A DNA stretch of 64,000 bases from DATKCF01 sp035513345 (GTDB taxonomy: Bacteria > Gemmatimonadota > Gemmatimonadetes > Longimicrobiales > RSA9), in contig DATKCF010000188.1 in the NCBI GenBank assembly GCA_035513345.1, positions 1 to 64,000 on the forward strand. Direction: 5' to 3'. Both the position numbers and the translations under genes were made by a program. Positions 9,140 to 17,398 of this stretch are shown in pieces (within the stretch, counting starts at the first letter, position 1; every line of letters starts with the position of its first letter). The notes below the pieces were generated by a model. It was not told where the DNA came from. It did not search any database and saw nothing but the letters and a program-made list of their open reading frames with translations.

Positions 9140-9538
9140 ATGTCGTTGAACCGGCGGGCGTTCGTCGCGCTTGTGCCGATGGCGCTGGTATCAGCCGCGG
9201 GGTGTGCGTCCGCTGGCTCGGGCTCCGGATCCGGAGCGGACCGGAACGAACTGACCCGGGAGGAGATCGCGGAGATCCAGGTCGCCAACCTTTACGATGC
9301 CGTCGATCGGCTCCGCCCGAGGTGGCTGCTTATCCGGTCACAACGGTCCATGACCGGCCCTACCGAGATCGTCGTATTCATGAACCGGTCGCTGCTTGGC
9401 GGCCCCTAGGTTCTCCGCCAGTTCAACCCAGCGGATGTCGTCCGCCTTCGCTACCTGGATGGCCCGAGCGCGTCCGCTCAACTCAATGGACTGAGCGGCC
9501 GAGCGGTCGAGGGAGCGATCATCATCGAGGTCTTGTAG
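9140..9538 (+). pseudogene. Plug-domain-like lipoprotein gene interrupted by an in-frame TAG
   Basis: ATG at 9140 (GAGG seven bases upstream) opens a lipoprotein with a clear lipobox (ALVSAAGC) followed by a Gly/Ser linker and VANLYDAVDRLRPRWLL. At codon 90 (9407-9409) there is a TAG. The same frame then continues for 42 codons to a second TAG at 9536-9538, reading LRQFNPADVVRLRYLDGPSA and ending VEGAIIIEVL. The continuation looks like the natural end of a small TonB-plug-like lipoprotein, in which an LR.I.PADV..IRYLDG-type ending follows a VYxDG..LGG stretch. So the gene appears broken by one nonsense change (for example CAG to TAG) or a base-call error. The truncated product would be 89 residues. 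Many intact genes here end in TAG, arguing against codon reassignment. Confidence 0.75.
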
Positions 9539-9713
9539 CGGGCGTCAGTCATGCCGGTTTGCCGAGTCTTTCCCACTTGACACCCACGCCCGGGTCTCAT
9601 TTCCGTTGATCCTGCCGTTGCACGCAGACCGGCAGCCGCCACGAGTTCTGCCCGCGACCAGGCTCCGTTCCTGTTGCGGACAGCTCTGGACGCGGGTGGC
9701 CGAGGGCATGCAC

Positions 9714-9743
9714 GTTGCATGGGTCGGCGCCTGAACCGATGCA
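9714..9743 (+). promoter_or_regulatory. Inverted repeat upstream of the cupin gene
   Basis: TTGCAT and ATGCAA are separated by 18 bp and end about 22 bp before the cupin start. The spacing would suit a dimeric DNA-binding protein or a weak hairpin. No -10/-35 pair is evident. The rest of 9539-9765 shows nothing else I can support. Confidence 0.2.
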
Positions 9744-9765
9744 AGCCAGCGGACGGAGGATGGCG

Positions 9766-10113
9766 ATGAAGCCGAGGCGGGTGGAGAAGCCGTGGGGCCA
9801 CGAGTTGATCTGGGCGGAGACCGACCGATATGTGGGGAAGGTCCTGCACGTGAGGGCGGGGCACGCTCTGTCGCTTCAGTACCACGAGCACAAGGATGAG
9901 ACGATCCATCTGCTGAGTGGCGCCATGCGTTTCTGGGTCGGCCCGTCTCTGGACGCGCTAGACGAGATGACCGTGTCCGCTGGCGAGAGTGTCCGGATCA
10001 CGCCGGGCACGGTGCATCGGATGGAAGCGTTGACCGACGTGGACATTCTAGAGGCATCGACGCCGGAGCTGGACGACGTGGTTCGACTGGAGGACCGCTA
10101 CGGCAGGGTCTGA
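9766..10113 (+). CDS. Cupin, mannose-6-phosphate isomerase type II-like
   Basis: A 115-residue single-domain cupin. VEKPWGHELIW and the metal-binding motif LSLQYHEHKDETIHLLSG resemble the C-terminal cupin of type II phosphomannose isomerase/GDP-mannose pyrophosphorylase, and GTVHRMEAL supplies the second cupin motif. Start 9766 is preferred over 9760 because GGAGG (9755-9759) then sits six bases before the ATG. As a stand-alone domain it could be a sugar-phosphate isomerase or a non-catalytic sugar-binding cupin. Its stop codon region overlaps the expected beginning of folK, so the two are translationally linked. Confidence 0.75.
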   Translation: MKPRRVEKPWGHELIWAETDRYVGKVLHVRAGHALSLQYHEHKDETIHLLSGAMRFWVGPSLDALDEMTVSAGESVRITPGTVHRMEALTDVDILEASTPELDDVVRLEDRYGRV

Positions 10114-10624
10114 GAGTGGAGCGGCAGTCTGGCTGGGTCTTGGCAGCAACGAAGGTGATCGCCGCGCCAACCTGGCGGGTGCGCTCGCGCGCGTAGCTGC
10201 TTTCGCGGCCATCGAATCGATCTCGATGGTGTACGAGACGGAGCCGACAGGCTATGCGGAACAGCCCGATTTCTGGAACCTCGTTGTGCGAGTCCGAACG
10301 AGGTTCGAACCCCGCGAGTTGCTCGATGCGGTCAAGCGAATCGAAGCGGATCTCGGCCGGCGCGCATCGGTTCGCTGGGGCCCGCGTCCCATCGACATCG
10401 ATATTCTCGTGTACGGCGACCGGCTGATCGTCGGACCGGATCTGGTGGTGCCGCATCCACGGATGCTGGAGCGCGCGTTCGTTCTGCGTCCGCTGGCTGA
10501 CATCGATGCGGATCTCGTGCACCCGGCGAGCGGGAAACGGATCGCGGACGTGCTATCGTCCGGCGGGTTCGAGCGGATTCGTCGCCTGTTCCCGGGGCAC
10601 GAACTCCTGGAGGCGGCGGATTGA
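10112..10624 (+). CDS. folK: 2-amino-4-hydroxy-6-hydroxymethyldihydropteridine pyrophosphokinase, start codon not found
   Basis: FolK transfers pyrophosphate from ATP to hydroxymethyldihydropterin in folate synthesis. Homology runs from GAAVWLGLGSNEGDRRANL through YETEPTGYAEQPDFWN and RWGPRPIDIDIL to the end, a full-length 170-residue FolK. However, the frame has no ATG, GTG or TTG between the TAG at 10049 and the ATG at 10226. Starting at 10226 would delete the first strand and the nucleotide-binding start. A CTG at 10133 exists. Possible explanations are a non-canonical start coupled to the cupin stop (10111-10113), or a base error. The coordinate 10112 marks where homology becomes plausible, not a proven start. 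Confidence 0.85.
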   Translation, partial: ESGAAVWLGLGSNEGDRRANLAGALARVAAFAAIESISMVYETEPTGYAEQPDFWNLVVRVRTRFEPRELLDAVKRIEADLGRRASVRWGPRPIDIDILVYGDRLIVGPDLVVPHPRMLERAFVLRPLADIDADLVHPASGKRIADVLSSGGFERIRRLFPGHELLEAAD

Positions 10625-11877
10625 GCGGACGGCGATGGGTCGGGCTGTTCGGCCGGATCGGCGCCGTGGCGATTCTGACGGCGGGATGTGATGCGTTGCG
10701 GGACCGGTCGGCGGCGGAGTTGCCGCTCGACGACCTGGTGGCCGAGCTGATTCCGGCTGTCGAGCGGCTGTCCGGGTTACGCGCGAATGCTGAAGTCCGC
10801 GTCGAGCGGACGGCGCCGGAAGCCGTTCGGCGATACATCGAATCGCGCCTGGACGTATACCTTCCAGCGGACCAGCTCGAGGGTATGCGCCAGTCGTATG
10901 TGATGATGGGGCTCCTGCCGGATACACTCGATCTGCACTCGCTTCTGCTCGAGCTCTACGGCGAGCAGGTAGCCGGCTACTATGATCCCCAGGCGAGGGT
11001 ATTGTACGTCGTGGAAACCGAAGCAGCGGGCCCGATCGAGCCGGTGCTGGTGCACGAGCTGGTTCACGCGATACAGGATCAGCACGTGAACCTCGATTCG
11101 CTCATCGCACAGAGGGGCGCGAACGATCGGCAGACGGCAGCGCAGGCGGCGATCGAGGGACACGCCACGCTCGTCATGTACGCGTGGCTCGCGGAATCGA
11201 TGGCGGGCGACACGGTGAATCCGGCATTCCTTCCCGATCCGGGCGAAGCCATTGCGGGAATGTTCGCCGGCACGGATCAGTTTCCGGTGTTTCGCAGGGC
11301 GCCGCGCATCATCCGCGAGACGCTCCTGTTTCCGTACGTCGCGGGCGGATCGTTCGTGCGGGCGCTGTGGCAGACCGATCCCGCAGGGCGCAGGCCGCCG
11401 TTCGGTGAGTTCCTGCCGCAGTCGACCGAGCAGGTGATGGATCCGGTAGCACGGTTCATTGATGGCCGTGATGAGCCCGTCGACGTCAGACACGGCGCTG
11501 TCGACGGCAGCTGGATGGCCGTGTACGAGAACACGCTGGGCGCGTTCGAGACGAGCATCTTCGTGGATGAAGTGATGGGCGGCGCTGGTGGCGGATCGGA
11601 GGGGTGGGACGGCGACCGTTTCACGTTGTACGAATCGTCGTCTTCCCGTGTGCTGGTGTGGACGAGCGTGTGGGACGACGACGCGGCGGCCGACCTCTTT
11701 GTCGAACGAACAGCCGCTTTCTTCCGCACGACGGACGGCGTTCGTGACGGCAGCGTCCGGCGCATGGACATCGACGGCCGCGCCGGTGTGCGGATGACGA
11801 TCGGTGCGGGGCGTGAACAGGGACCGGATCCGTCGGTTCACTGCGTGAGCATGGAAGGTGTCCGGGTCGCCTGCTGA
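10621..11877 (+). CDS. Putative zinc metallopeptidase lipoprotein
   Basis: 418-residue lipoprotein (signal ending AILTAGC) with one clear metalloprotease motif, VLVHELVHAIQDQH (HExxH), near residue 142. AIEGHATLVMYAWL downstream may supply a glutamate as third ligand. YYDPQARVLYVV precedes the motif. I know proteins of this layout only as conserved uncharacterised lipoproteins. The TTG start overlaps the folK stop (TTGA), so it belongs to the cupin-folK unit. The protease role is inferred from the motif alone. Confidence 0.7.
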   Translation: MSGRRWVGLFGRIGAVAILTAGCDALRDRSAAELPLDDLVAELIPAVERLSGLRANAEVRVERTAPEAVRRYIESRLDVYLPADQLEGMRQSYVMMGLLPDTLDLHSLLLELYGEQVAGYYDPQARVLYVVETEAAGPIEPVLVHELVHAIQDQHVNLDSLIAQRGANDRQTAAQAAIEGHATLVMYAWLAESMAGDTVNPAFLPDPGEAIAGMFAGTDQFPVFRRAPRIIRETLLFPYVAGGSFVRALWQTDPAGRRPPFGEFLPQSTEQVMDPVARFIDGRDEPVDVRHGAVDGSWMAVYENTLGAFETSIFVDEVMGGAGGGSEGWDGDRFTLYESSSSRVLVWTSVWDDDAAADLFVERTAAFFRTTDGVRDGSVRRMDIDGRAGVRMTIGAGREQGPDPSVHCVSMEGVRVAC

Positions 11878-11886
11878 CGTCAGTGT

Positions 11887-11915
11887 TTGCCGACCGGAGC
11901 GGCTGCCACTAGCTT
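11887..11915 (+). promoter_or_regulatory. aroB promoter, predicted leaderless
   Basis: TTGCCG (11887-11892), exactly 17 bp, then TAGCTT (11910-11915). The aroB ATG begins eight bases after the end of the -10, so transcription should start at or within a base or two of the start codon. There is no ribosome-binding site, which fits a leaderless mRNA. Confidence 0.55.
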
Positions 11916-11922
11916 CGCCCCG

Positions 11923-13095
11923 ATGCCAGCCGACAAGTACGCCGTCGGGACTACCATCCGGATCAGCACGGAGGCCGATCATTCGAGCGGCGGTCCGTAC
12001 GATGTCGTGATCCGGGCCGGTCTGGTGGCTGACTCGGGCGATCTGATTGTGGCGGCCGTGCCCTCCCATCGCTACGCAATCATCACTGACGACAACGTTG
12101 CGCCGCTTCATGCGAGGGCGGTGGCCGAGGGTCTGGCTGCCTCCGGTGGTACCGTTGACACGCTCGCGTTCGCGGCGGGCGAGTCGAGCAAGAGCCGCGC
12201 GAGCTGGGCGCGGCTGACTGACGACCTGCTCGAGCTTGGGCATGGCAGGGACTCGTGCATCGTCGTGGTGGGCGGCGGCGTTGCGGGCGACCTCGGGGGC
12301 TTTGTCGCTGCTACGTTGATGCGCGGCATCCCGTTCGTGAATGTGCCAACGACGCTGCTTGCAATGCTGGATTCCGCGGTTGGCGGAAAGACGGGAGTCG
12401 ACACACCGGCGGGAAAGAACCTGGTCGGGGTGTTCCACCAGCCTGCACTGGTGCTGATCGATCCGGACGTGCTCATGACGTTGCCGGAAGCGGCGTACCG
12501 GTCGAGTCTGGCGGAGGCAATCAAGCACGGCGTCATTGCGGATACAGGGTACTTCGGCTGGATCGAAGCGAACACCGAAGCGATCGCGTCGCGCGAGAAC
12601 GAAGCGGTCGCGCGTCTGGTGCGCCGGTCCGTCGAGATCAAGGCGGCGGTGGTCGCCGAGGACACCCGGGAGGCGGGGGCGCGGGCGACCCTGAACTTCG
12701 GGCACACCATCGGACACGCGCTCGAGCGGGTCACTGGCTTCGCGATGAGCCACGGCCATGCCGTCGCGATCGGAATGGTTCTCGAGGCGAAGCTGGGCGA
12801 AGCCATGGGGATCACCGAAGCCGGGACCGCGACCCGGATCGAAGCCGTGCTGGCGTCGTTCGGTCTTCCGACGAACCTGTCCGGCGTCGATGCGGATGCC
12901 GCGGCGATTCTGGAAGCGACACGGTCCGACAAGAAGGCACGCGGTTCGGCGGTGCGCTACGCGCTGGCGAGTCGGATCGGTGCCATGGCCCGGGCCGACG
13001 ACGGGAACTTCACGATCGCGGCGGCGGACGACGCGGTCCTCGCCGCGGCGGAACGGGGTCGCGGCGCCATATCTCAAGCGGGGACAGAGTTTTGA
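11923..13095 (+). CDS. aroB: 3-dehydroquinate synthase
   Basis: Converts DAHP to 3-dehydroquinate in the shikimate pathway; NAD+- and metal-dependent. The 390-residue protein shows the NAD-binding VVVGGGVAGDLGGFVAATLMRG, the substrate-site stretch LDSAVGGKTGVD, and metal ligands in SLAEAIKHG, NFGHTIGHALE and MSHGHAVAIGM. The ATG at 11923 is preferred to an upstream TTG at 11887 because it lies just behind a good -10 element. The 3' end carries the -35 of the next gene. Confidence 0.97.
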   Translation: MPADKYAVGTTIRISTEADHSSGGPYDVVIRAGLVADSGDLIVAAVPSHRYAIITDDNVAPLHARAVAEGLAASGGTVDTLAFAAGESSKSRASWARLTDDLLELGHGRDSCIVVVGGGVAGDLGGFVAATLMRGIPFVNVPTTLLAMLDSAVGGKTGVDTPAGKNLVGVFHQPALVLIDPDVLMTLPEAAYRSSLAEAIKHGVIADTGYFGWIEANTEAIASRENEAVARLVRRSVEIKAAVVAEDTREAGARATLNFGHTIGHALERVTGFAMSHGHAVAIGMVLEAKLGEAMGITEAGTATRIEAVLASFGLPTNLSGVDADAAAILEATRSDKKARGSAVRYALASRIGAMARADDGNFTIAAADDAVLAAAERGRGAISQAGTEF

Positions 13096-13120
13096 CCAGG
13101 CGTTGCGGGCTTGCTATCTT
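13092..13120 (+). promoter_or_regulatory. Promoter of the acyl-CoA synthetase gene
   Basis: TTGACC (13092-13097), 17 bp, TATCTT (13115-13120). The -35 overlaps the aroB stop codon. The transcript would have a leader of about 80 bases; GGGAG lies upstream of the ATG at 13208. Confidence 0.6.
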
Positions 13121-13207
13121 CCGATCGCGCATGCGGTGGCCGCCCGGCCGCGCCGGCGGTTGCCGGTGGCTGTCGCGGTCGACCTGTGAATCGGGAGCAG
13201 TATCGGG

Positions 13208-14809
13208 ATGACGCTGAGCGAGCGTGTGGCCGGCCAGTCCGTCGGGGACGTGCTGCGCTCCGTTACGAGCGATCGCCGCGATCGCCCGTTCCTGCACTTC
13301 GGCGACCGCCACTTCAGCTATACGCAGGTCGACCAGCAGGCTGAAGCGCTGGCGACGGCGCTTCACGAGCTGGGCGTCGGCCGCGGCGACCGGATCGCGA
13401 TCGACCTGCCGAACTGGCCGGAGTTCATCATCACGATGCTCGCGGCGGCGAAGCTCGGCGGCGTGATGGTACCGCTCAATCCGCGCTACACGGTGCCCGA
13501 GCTGCAATACATGCTGCGGCACTCGGAAGCGGCCGTTGTCGTGACCGCCGAAAACTTCGAGGGGACGGACTATCTCCAGCTGTTCGAGGGGCTGCTCACT
13601 TCGCTGCCGGACCTGCAGTATGTCGTGACGGTCGGCGAGGAGGACCTCTGGTATGATGATCGCATATACCAGTTCGAGGATCTGCTGTCGAGCGGCGCCG
13701 GCCGGGACCGGCCGGTCACGCAGCTGGACCCGGCCTCGGATGTGTTCGCCATCCTCTACACCTCGGGCACGACCGGCAAGCCCAAGGGTGTGGAACTCAC
13801 GCACCGCAACATCCTCAGCTCGGCATCGTCGACCATCGAGGCGATCGGACTGACATCCGACGATGTCGTCTTCGGTGTCGCCACGGTGTTCAACGTGTTC
13901 GGTCTGGGCCCGGGCATTCTCGGGACGCTCATGGCGGGCGCGTCGCTTGTGCTCCAGGAGCGGGTCGACCCGGCCGAAGCACTCGAGTTGATCGAGAAGC
14001 ACCGTGTGACCGTGCACTACGGTGTGCCTACAGCGTTCGTGACGGAGATCCGCGAAGCGCAGCGGTCACGGACGGACCTGTCGTCATTGCGCGCGGGCAT
14101 CGTGGCGGGCGCACCGATCAGTGACGACCTGGTGCGCCGCATCCGGCAGGACTTCTGTCCGAATCTTTGCGTTGCGTATTCGCTGACCGAGACGGCGTCC
14201 GGCGTCGCCATGACGCGACCTGACGACCCGATCGAGAAGCAGCTCTTCACGGTGGGCCGCCCGTTCCCCGGAACGGAGATCAGAACGCTCGACCTCGACG
14301 GTACTGTGCTGCCGGAGGAGAGCCTGGGCGAACTGGCGGTTCGTGGACCGGGCGTCATGAAGGGGTACTACCGGCAGCCGGGCGAAACGTCGCATGCATT
14401 CGACGCGGAGGGGTTCTTCCTGACCGGTGACCTCGGCATGATCGACGAGGACGGTTACGTTCATATCGTCGGTCGCAGGAAGGACCTCATAATCCGGGGC
14501 GGGTTCAACGTGTACCCGCGCGAGGTGGAAGACCGGCTGCAGGCGCACCCCGCGGTCACGGAGGCGGTGGTGGTGGGAGTACCTGACGAGGTGCTCGGCG
14601 AACGGGTCTGTGCCTGTGTCATGCCGGTCGAGGGCGCGATCATCACGGGCGGCGAGATCAAGGAATGGTGCCGCACCGCGCTCGCGGACTACAAGGTCCC
14701 GGACCTGGTCCGCTTCTTTGACGTATTTCCGCTCACGGGCAGCGGGAAGATCAGGCGCATCGAACTCGCGCGCATGGTGAGCGCCGAGGAATCGAGCCGC
14801 CGGCTCTGA
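13208..14809 (+). CDS. Acyl-CoA synthetase (AMP-forming), long-chain type
   Basis: ANL-superfamily enzyme that activates a carboxylic acid to its CoA thioester through an acyl-adenylate. The 533-residue sequence has the P-loop-like YTSGTTGKPKG near residue 182, the YSLTETASG motif, the FLTGDLGMIDEDGYVHIVGRRKD hinge region (residues split here as FLTGDLG and GRRKDLIIRGG) and the C-terminal catalytic lysine in PLTGSGKIRR. It has its own promoter. Together with etfB/etfA (17.4-19.1 kb) and the ETF dehydrogenase it would fit fatty-acid degradation. Chain length cannot be predicted. Confidence 0.9.
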   Translation: MTLSERVAGQSVGDVLRSVTSDRRDRPFLHFGDRHFSYTQVDQQAEALATALHELGVGRGDRIAIDLPNWPEFIITMLAAAKLGGVMVPLNPRYTVPELQYMLRHSEAAVVVTAENFEGTDYLQLFEGLLTSLPDLQYVVTVGEEDLWYDDRIYQFEDLLSSGAGRDRPVTQLDPASDVFAILYTSGTTGKPKGVELTHRNILSSASSTIEAIGLTSDDVVFGVATVFNVFGLGPGILGTLMAGASLVLQERVDPAEALELIEKHRVTVHYGVPTAFVTEIREAQRSRTDLSSLRAGIVAGAPISDDLVRRIRQDFCPNLCVAYSLTETASGVAMTRPDDPIEKQLFTVGRPFPGTEIRTLDLDGTVLPEESLGELAVRGPGVMKGYYRQPGETSHAFDAEGFFLTGDLGMIDEDGYVHIVGRRKDLIIRGGFNVYPREVEDRLQAHPAVTEAVVVGVPDEVLGERVCACVMPVEGAIITGGEIKEWCRTALADYKVPDLVRFFDVFPLTGSGKIRRIELARMVSAEESSRRL

Positions 14810-14944
14810 CAACGCGAGACTCCTTCACCCATCTCGCGGCACGCGATCCCGCACGGTTCGCCGGGTTAACGGATCCGCCGAAGCGGTCGGCATCACGCTT
14901 TGCCGCGAAGAGGGGAAGGGGCCTCGCCCGGAACTGAACCAGAC

Positions 14945-16678
14945 ATGGCGAGGCACATGATATCTCAATTGACGCGGACCGCGCAGTCCGGCAAGCCGCT
15001 CGCGGTTTCGCAGTTGGCGCCGTACGCCGCTCTGCTCATCGATTTCGACAACGTCACGATGGGCATCCGCAGTGACATCTCGAAGGAACTGAAGAACCTC
15101 TTCAACAGCGACATCATCAAGGGGAAGGTGGCGGTCCAGCGTGCGTACGCGGACTGGCGCCGCTACCCACAGTACGTGGTGCCGCTGGCTGAGGCATCGG
15201 TCGACCTCATCTTCGCGCCGGCGTATGGCAGTTCGAAGAAGAACGCGACCGACATCAGGCTTGCGATCGACGCGCTCGAGCTGGTGTTCACGCGTTCGGA
15301 AATCGGAACGTTCATCCTGCTCTCGGGCGATTCCGACTTCAGCAGTCTGGTCCTGAAGCTGAAGGAGTACGGCAAGTACGTGGTCGGTGTCGGTATCCGC
15401 GAGTCCGCTTCCGATCTGCTGGTACAGAACTGCGACGAATACTACTCGTACTCGGCGTTGACCGGCCTGACCCGGGCGGGCGACGAGCAGACGATGGCCG
15501 GCGCCGATCCGTGGGAACTGGTCGAGCGTGCGGTGCACCGGATGGTGGCGAACGGTGACGTGATGCGTTCGGATCGTCTGAAGCAGGTCATTCTCGAGAT
15601 GGACGCGAACTTCGATGAGAAGACGCTCGGCTTCTCGAAGTTCAACCGGTTCGTGATGGAAGCGGCGAACCGCGATCTGCTGAAGCTCCAGAAGCTCGAG
15701 AACGGACAGTACGAGATCGCCATACTCGGCGCTGACGAAGCGGACAGTCGGAAGGCGGATCGCACGCCCCGCCGCGGGCGGCGGGGGCGCGACCGCGATG
15801 GCGAGGCTCGCCGGGGCAGGGCGCCCGAGGCGACCGTCGAGGCACCCGTGGCCGAACCGGAGTCGAAGCCGGCGCCAGAACCGGAGACCACGCCCGCGAC
15901 GGCCGAGTCGCTGCATCTGGCATACGACCTCCTCCGCCGCGCGGCTGCCGAGCTGGGCGCTGACGAGGAAACTGCCGTTCGCGATTCGGATGTGAAGCGA
16001 CGCATGCTCGATCACGATGCGGAATGGGACGAGTCGAACGTCGGCTTCAACAAGTTCAGCCGGTTCCTGCGTCACGCGCACGACGCGGAGGTAATCAACC
16101 TTCGCAAGGTCGACAGCGGCAACTACGAGGTCGCGTTGCCCGCGGGCGCAATGCCGGCCGCCGCCGCGTCGGCCGCAGTGCCGGAGACCGAGTCGAAGAC
16201 TGATGATCGCTCTGTGGGCGCGCGGCGCGGCTCGAAAGGCCGGCCGTCGAGGGAAGCCGCGCCGGCAGTCCTCGTGGGGCAGGCCGTAGTCTCGCCGCCG
16301 CCTGCATCCGCCAGGGCGGACGGTGCCGGCGGCGCGGGTAGCCTCGACGACCTCGACCTGCCTACCAGTCGGGATGAAATTGTCCAGTACCTGACGAAAG
16401 CGTACAAGGGCATCGGGCGGAAGACCGCCGAGACGTTCGTCGATGAGATCGGTGCGGCCAGCGTGTTCGGCACGTTGCACGGCGCGCCCGATCGCGTAAC
16501 GGCGTTGATCGGCGGGAAGCGCGGTGAGACACTGCTCGAAGCGTGGCGCGACGATTACGCGGCTCGCATGATCAACCGGAAACAGGACGCCGACGGCGGC
16601 GAACGCAAGCGCGGGCGCCGGGGCGGCCGGCGGCGCGGTGGCCGCGGTCGGAAGAAGACGGCGCCGACAGGCGACTGA
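14945..16678 (+). CDS. NYN-domain protein with two LOTUS (OST-HTH) domains, HhH and basic tail
   Basis: 577-residue multidomain protein. An N-terminal NYN/PIN-like nuclease domain has acidic residues in LLIDFDNV (about 29-36), KNATDIRLAIDAL and LLSGDSDFSS (about 125-134). Two LOTUS/OST-HTH repeats follow at about 190-258 and 323-397 (FSKFNRFV and FNKFSRFLR are their matching cores), separated by an Arg/Glu/Pro linker. Then comes a helix-hairpin-helix-like segment (YKGIGRKTAETFVDEIG, about 487-535) and a Gly/Arg/Lys tail (about 555-577). The family suggests RNA cleavage or RNA/G-quadruplex binding. The ATG at 14945 is the first plausible start; the ribosome site is weak. No operon partner is evident. 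Confidence 0.85.
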   Translation: MARHMISQLTRTAQSGKPLAVSQLAPYAALLIDFDNVTMGIRSDISKELKNLFNSDIIKGKVAVQRAYADWRRYPQYVVPLAEASVDLIFAPAYGSSKKNATDIRLAIDALELVFTRSEIGTFILLSGDSDFSSLVLKLKEYGKYVVGVGIRESASDLLVQNCDEYYSYSALTGLTRAGDEQTMAGADPWELVERAVHRMVANGDVMRSDRLKQVILEMDANFDEKTLGFSKFNRFVMEAANRDLLKLQKLENGQYEIAILGADEADSRKADRTPRRGRRGRDRDGEARRGRAPEATVEAPVAEPESKPAPEPETTPATAESLHLAYDLLRRAAAELGADEETAVRDSDVKRRMLDHDAEWDESNVGFNKFSRFLRHAHDAEVINLRKVDSGNYEVALPAGAMPAAAASAAVPETESKTDDRSVGARRGSKGRPSREAAPAVLVGQAVVSPPPASARADGAGGAGSLDDLDLPTSRDEIVQYLTKAYKGIGRKTAETFVDEIGAASVFGTLHGAPDRVTALIGGKRGETLLEAWRDDYAARMINRKQDADGGERKRGRRGGRRRGGRGRKKTAPTGD

Positions 16679-16702
16679 TACGCGGCCGGCCCGGAGTCGC
16701 GG

Positions 16703-17323
16703 ATGGGGCGCGTCCTGCCGATCCGATTCTACGCACGCCCGGCAGTGGTCGTGGCGCGCGAACTGCTCGGTGCACGATTAGTGTCGAGCGTCGATGGCCT
16801 TCTTACCGTCGGCCGGATCGTCGAAACCGAAGCCTACACGGGTCCGGACGACGAGGCATCGCACGCCGCCGCACGAATCGGCAGGACCACGCGCAACGCA
16901 GCCATGTTCGGACCTCCCGGCAGCGCGTACGTCTATCGCATCTACGGCGTGCACTGGTGTCTGAACGTCGTGACCGACACCATCGATCATCCGGCCGCCG
17001 TACTGATCCGCGCGATCGAGCCCATCACGGGCATTGACGTGATGCATGAGCGACGTGGCCGGGGCACAATCGCACGGTGCCACATCGGGCGGGGACCGGG
17101 CAATCTCGCGCGGGCACTCGGCATCGATGGCGCACACAACGGCCAACCGCTTCAGGTTGAACCACTGCGGCTATTGCGCGGCGATGCGGTCGATCATGCG
17201 GCGATCGCGACCGGACCGCGTATCGGCGTGACCCGCGCCGTGGAAGAACCGCTTCGCTTCTTCATACGCGGCAACCCGAGCGTGTCGGGCCGCCGGACTC
17301 ACTCGCGCCGGCCGGAACGATGA
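16703..17323 (+). CDS. 3-methyladenine DNA glycosylase (AAG/MPG family)
   Basis: Base-excision repair enzyme that removes alkylated purines. The 206-residue protein contains the family landmarks RELLGARLV, GRIVETEAYTGPDDEASHA (with the catalytic glutamate), TRNAAMFGPPGSAYVYRIYG and GRGPGNLARALGI, and is of normal length for the AAG/MPG fold. ATG 16703 has GGAG six bases upstream. It lies 24 bp after the NYN/LOTUS gene and may be co-transcribed. The C terminus is short and arginine-rich. Confidence 0.93.
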   Translation: MGRVLPIRFYARPAVVVARELLGARLVSSVDGLLTVGRIVETEAYTGPDDEASHAAARIGRTTRNAAMFGPPGSAYVYRIYGVHWCLNVVTDTIDHPAAVLIRAIEPITGIDVMHERRGRGTIARCHIGRGPGNLARALGIDGAHNGQPLQVEPLRLLRGDAVDHAAIATGPRIGVTRAVEEPLRFFIRGNPSVSGRRTHSRRPER

Positions 17324-17398
17324 GGTTGGCGTTCGCATTCTTCCCGCACCAGTCCTACATTGGCGCGGTTTTTCACAATGGGATCAGGAGATACTCGA

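Noticed and set aside
9407..9409. TAG reassigned to an amino acid
   Set aside because: Several intact genes here (for example etfB and the HisKA_2 kinase) end in TAG with homology stopping there, so TAG is a normal stop.
17325..17372. etfB promoter with TTCGCA and TACATT
   Set aside because: The -35 match is poor and no alternative was convincing, so it was not listed as a feature.
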